Positions 61,814 through 64,000 of a stretch of 64,000 nucleotides of DNA are shown piece by piece. A program made the translations under genes and the position numbers. The stretch is from Halomonas sp. LBP4 (lineage in GTDB: Bacteria; Pseudomonadota; Gammaproteobacteria; Pseudomonadales; Halomonadaceae): assembly GCF_003202205.1 (NCBI RefSeq), contig NZ_PDOG01000003.1:203761-267760 (forward strand), written 5' to 3'. Position 1 is the stretch's first letter. Every line of letters starts with the position of its first letter. The notes below the pieces were generated by a model. The model was not told the origin of the DNA. It made no database searches and worked only from the letters and a program-made list of their open reading frames with translations.

Positions 61814-63373
61814 ATGATCAGGCAAGGCGAATGGCTGAAGTGGCTGGCACTGGCACTGCTGGCGTTGATGGCGGCGGGCTGGGCTTCGCAGCTCTCGGCC
61901 CAGACCAACGAGCGCAGCGTCTCCATGCCCCGGGAGGGGCGGGCGGTGTCGGTGGCCGTGGCGATCAACAAGGGGCAGGTGCTGCAGTTTCCCCGGCCGG
62001 TCGGGGTGGTTTCGGTGGGCAACCCCGAGATCGCCGATATCGTGGTGATGGGCTCCCGCCAGATCTATGTGCTGGGCAAGTCCACCGGCACCACCAATGT
62101 GGTGCTCTGGGACCGCTCGGAAAGCGTCGAGGGCACCCTCAACGTCACCGTGACCCACGATCTGGAGACCCTCAAGAGCAACCTGCACGACCTGCTGCCC
62201 GGCGAGAACGTCCAGGTGCGCTCGGCCCAGGAAGGCATCGTGCTCAGCGGCGAGGTCTCCAGCGCCGAGCGGCTGGAAACCGCGCTGCGCCTGGCCAACC
62301 GCTTCGCCGGCGGCGAAGGGGGCGTGCTTAACCTGATGCAGGTGGGCGGCGCCCAGCAGGTGATGCTCGACGTCAAGGTGGCGGAGGTGTCGCGCTCGCT
62401 GGTCAAGCGCCTGGAAGCCAACTTCAACGTCTTCAATGTCGGCTCCTCGGCACTGCGTATCGGCGGCGTCAGCGGCGGGGCCAGCTTCCCGGATGCCACA
62501 TTCTCGGGAATGGGTGGAGATCGCCTGTCGGCATTGCCTTTTATCCCGGGACAGACACCTGTTGGTCCAGCCGTATCGGAGTTCACGCCGGCCACCGCCA
62601 CTATCGCGGATACCGGTATCTTCGCCAGCTACCAGCGCAGTGACTACCTGCTCAACCTGGTGCTGGATGCGGCCAGCCGCGAAGGGGTGGCCAAGATCCT
62701 CGCCGAGCCCAACCTCACCACCCTGACCGGCCAGCCGGCCCAGTTCCTGGCCGGCGGCGAGTTCCCAATTCCCGTGCCCCAGGGCGACGGCCAGGTGGCC
62801 ATTGAGCACAAGGAGTTCGGCGTGGGGCTGGGCTTCCTGCCGGTGGTGCTCGATTCCGGCACCATCAACCTCAAGGTGGATGTTTCGGTCTCCGACCTGG
62901 TGCCGGCCAACAGCCTGCAGGTCGGCGTGGGTAGCGGGGTAGGCGCCCAGTTCTTCGTGCCGGCGCTGGCCAAGCGCAGCGCCAGCTCCACCGTGGAGTT
63001 GGCCACCGGCCAGACCATCGCCATCGCCGGCATGCTCAACGAGAGCCTGCGCGAGAACGTCTCCAAGCTGCCGGGCCTGGGCGAGGTGCCGGTGCTGGGG
63101 GCGCTGTTCCGCAGCCAGGAGTACATCAAGGAGCAGACCGAGCTGGTGATCTTCGTCACCCCGCGCCTGGCCCGCTCCTTCGCGCCGGAGCAGGTGCGGC
63201 TGCCCACCGGCTCCTTCGTGCCGCCCAGCGACCTGGAGTTCTACCTGCTGGGCAGCTTCCAGTCCCTCGAGGAGCGCGGCAACCCCCGGCCTCGACCCAC
63301 CAGCTTCGACCTGGAGCTGATGTCGAACCGCTCGGAGGGCGGAACCGAAGGCCGGTTCGGCCACGACCTCTGA
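61814..63373 (+). CDS. cpaC: Tad secretin CpaC/RcpA
   Basis: The 519-aa protein is the outer-membrane secretin of the Tad pilus. It has a signal peptide (cleavage near LSA-QTN), an N-terminal pilus-assembly domain (VAVAINKGQVLQFPRPVGVV, IVVMGSRQIYVLGKSTGTTN), a BON-like segment (about 115-190), and the secretin core with VMLDVKVAEVSRSLVKRL, ILAEPNLTTLTGQPAQFLAG and the closing ELVIFVTPRLARSF. ATG 61814 has GGGGAGAG upstream; the in-frame ATG 61685 would precede a basic, non-signal stretch. Confidence 0.94.
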   Translation: MIRQGEWLKWLALALLALMAAGWASQLSAQTNERSVSMPREGRAVSVAVAINKGQVLQFPRPVGVVSVGNPEIADIVVMGSRQIYVLGKSTGTTNVVLWDRSESVEGTLNVTVTHDLETLKSNLHDLLPGENVQVRSAQEGIVLSGEVSSAERLETALRLANRFAGGEGGVLNLMQVGGAQQVMLDVKVAEVSRSLVKRLEANFNVFNVGSSALRIGGVSGGASFPDATFSGMGGDRLSALPFIPGQTPVGPAVSEFTPATATIADTGIFASYQRSDYLLNLVLDAASREGVAKILAEPNLTTLTGQPAQFLAGGEFPIPVPQGDGQVAIEHKEFGVGLGFLPVVLDSGTINLKVDVSVSDLVPANSLQVGVGSGVGAQFFVPALAKRSASSTVELATGQTIAIAGMLNESLRENVSKLPGLGEVPVLGALFRSQEYIKEQTELVIFVTPRLARSFAPEQVRLPTGSFVPPSDLEFYLLGSFQSLEERGNPRPRPTSFDLELMSNRSEGGTEGRFGHDL

Positions 63374-63414
63374 TGGCTTACCGCCTTCGCTGCAACCACT
63401 CGGGAGAACGCACC

Positions 63415-63807
63415 ATGTTTCATTTACACGGATATCGTTGGCAGCTGATCGGTTTCAGCCTGAGGGGTCTGACCCCCGGGACGTCGGGATCGTCGTGGAC
63501 AGCCCATGTGGCCGGTTGCTGTCGGACACGGGGTCAGACCCCTGGAGCGAGGGTGGCGTCTGCAAACGGCATCCGCCTGCTGGTGGCACTGGGCGCCATC
63601 CTCTTGCTGGCCGGCTGCATGGCGCCGCGGCCGGGCGCCGACCTGCCGCCCTTCGGCGACAGCATGCGCCATACCAGGGCGGCCCAGACCTATGAGCCCG
63701 GCGACGAGGTGCCGCCGCTGCACGGCGCCAAGGCGGCAGAGGCCATGCACGGCTATCGCCAGCCGGCCGGCGGTGGCGGTCAGGCGCCGAGCAGCTCGAT
63801 GCCCTGA
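63415..63807 (+). CDS. Tad-locus lipoprotein with a REP-like element in its 5' part
   Basis: The C-terminal 85 residues form a small lipoprotein: ANGIRLLVALGAILLLAGCM gives signal peptide and lipobox LAGC, then a Pro-rich mature chain (APRPGADLPPFGDSMRHTRA). Starting at ATG 63415 (GGGAGAAC upstream) the first 46 codons cross a 79-bp REP-like element in frame and would spoil the signal peptide. GTG 63553, with TGGAG upstream, gives a normal one and is probably the functional start. Its position after the secretin gene fits a TadD-region or pilotin-type lipoprotein; which one is unclear. Confidence 0.6.
   Translation: MFHLHGYRWQLIGFSLRGLTPGTSGSSWTAHVAGCCRTRGQTPGARVASANGIRLLVALGAILLLAGCMAPRPGADLPPFGDSMRHTRAAQTYEPGDEVPPLHGAKAAEAMHGYRQPAGGGGQAPSSSMP
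63464..63542. repeat. REP-like palindromic element, copy B (79 bp)
   Basis: The element is bounded by GGGGTCTGACCCC (63464-63476) and GGGGTCAGACCCC (63530-63542). It is in inverted orientation relative to the copy at 23643-23721 and matches it at 65 of 79 positions by eye. It lies inside the 5' region of the Tad lipoprotein gene. Confidence 0.8.
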
Positions 63808-63855
63808 TGACGTACCGGTCGATGACCAGGACTCTCGATGACAAGCAGGTGATGC

Positions 63856-64000
63856 AATGCGTAAACGGCTCGAAATACTGCTGGCAGGAAGGGCCAGGGA
63901 GGAACTGAAGGCCCTGGAGTCGCTGCTCTGCAGCCAGGGAGACATCCAGGTGAGTTCCCGGCAGATGGTCAACGGTAACGTCGACCCCCTGGAAGGCGTC
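63856..64000 (+). CDS. TadZ/CpaE-like protein, N-terminal fragment
   Basis: Only 48 codons are in the window (MRKRLEILLAGRAREELKAL...VSSRQMVNGNVDPLEGV). The start looks like the receiver-like N-terminal domain of TadZ/CpaE, the ParA-family polar-localisation factor that usually follows the secretin genes. AGGTGAT lies before ATG 63856. The ATPase part lies beyond the window edge, so the name rests mainly on position. Confidence 0.55.

Overview
The window is a GC-rich bacterial chromosome segment. Gene content and order (icd-clpS-clpA-infA-bpt-aat, ftsK-lolA-rarA, NAD-type glutamate dehydrogenase, rmf, rlmKL) point to a gammaproteobacterium, most likely a member of the Halomonadaceae such as Halomonas. 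This assignment rests on recognised protein families and synteny, not on a database search.

Region 1 (1-30.6 kb) is core genome. It starts inside icd and holds a compact N-degron proteolysis cluster (adaptor clpS, unfoldase clpA, tRNA-dependent transferases bpt and aat, with infA embedded). Then come ftsK, lolA and rarA, a hemerythrin-like gene that has lost predicted metal ligands, murI, trmA, a 1.6-kaa glutamate dehydrogenase, pyrD, rmf and rlmKL. Between rlmKL and a glutaredoxin-like gene lies a striking array: five tandem 83-bp repeats, each a 28-codon cistron with its own ribosome binding site, all linked by ATGA overlaps. pdxB, htpX, alaA, an RbgA/YlqF-like GTPase and msrB follow, with two heptanucleotide microsatellites between pdxB and htpX.

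Region 2 (30.0-35.7 kb) holds three tandem tRNA-Glu/tRNA-Gly pairs, a Yip1-like membrane protein divergent from a MarR regulator with a palindromic operator, a YadGH-type ABC exporter, queF, a YdjA-like nitroreductase, a YiiD-type thioesterase and tRNA-Ser(GGA).

Region 3 (35,684-47,476) is an 11.8-kb integrative element inserted at the 3' end of tRNA-Ser. It has a 15-bp att core at both ends and a tyrosine integrase next to the right end. A right-hand control/replication module (AlpA-like, KilA-N, small genes, a winged-helix replication-type protein, then four iteron-like 15-bp repeats) is followed by a left-hand cargo module of small, mostly uncharacterised genes, several with signal peptides, plus a Gly-rich glycine-zipper protein. 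No capsid, terminase, portal, conjugation or relaxase gene is visible. Nearly all its genes are on the minus strand. It looks like a satellite-type or plasmid-like integrative element.

Region 4 (47.5-53.9 kb) is a patchwork of remnants and small genes: the displaced tRNA-Ser terminator, a likely IS66-type transposase fragment, a YbjQ-family protein, a secreted TPR protein, an SRAP-domain protein with Ser in place of the catalytic Cys2, a 147-bp MITE with a shorter relative, a VOC protein and a DUF3617-like protein.

Region 5 (53.9-64 kb) has an RND efflux pair (adaptor and permease) divergent from a Tad pilus locus: flp pilin, tadV prepilin peptidase, a non-canonical AAA ATPase, cpaB, cpaC secretin, a lipoprotein whose 5' region carries a REP-like element, and the start of a TadZ/CpaE-like gene cut by the window edge.
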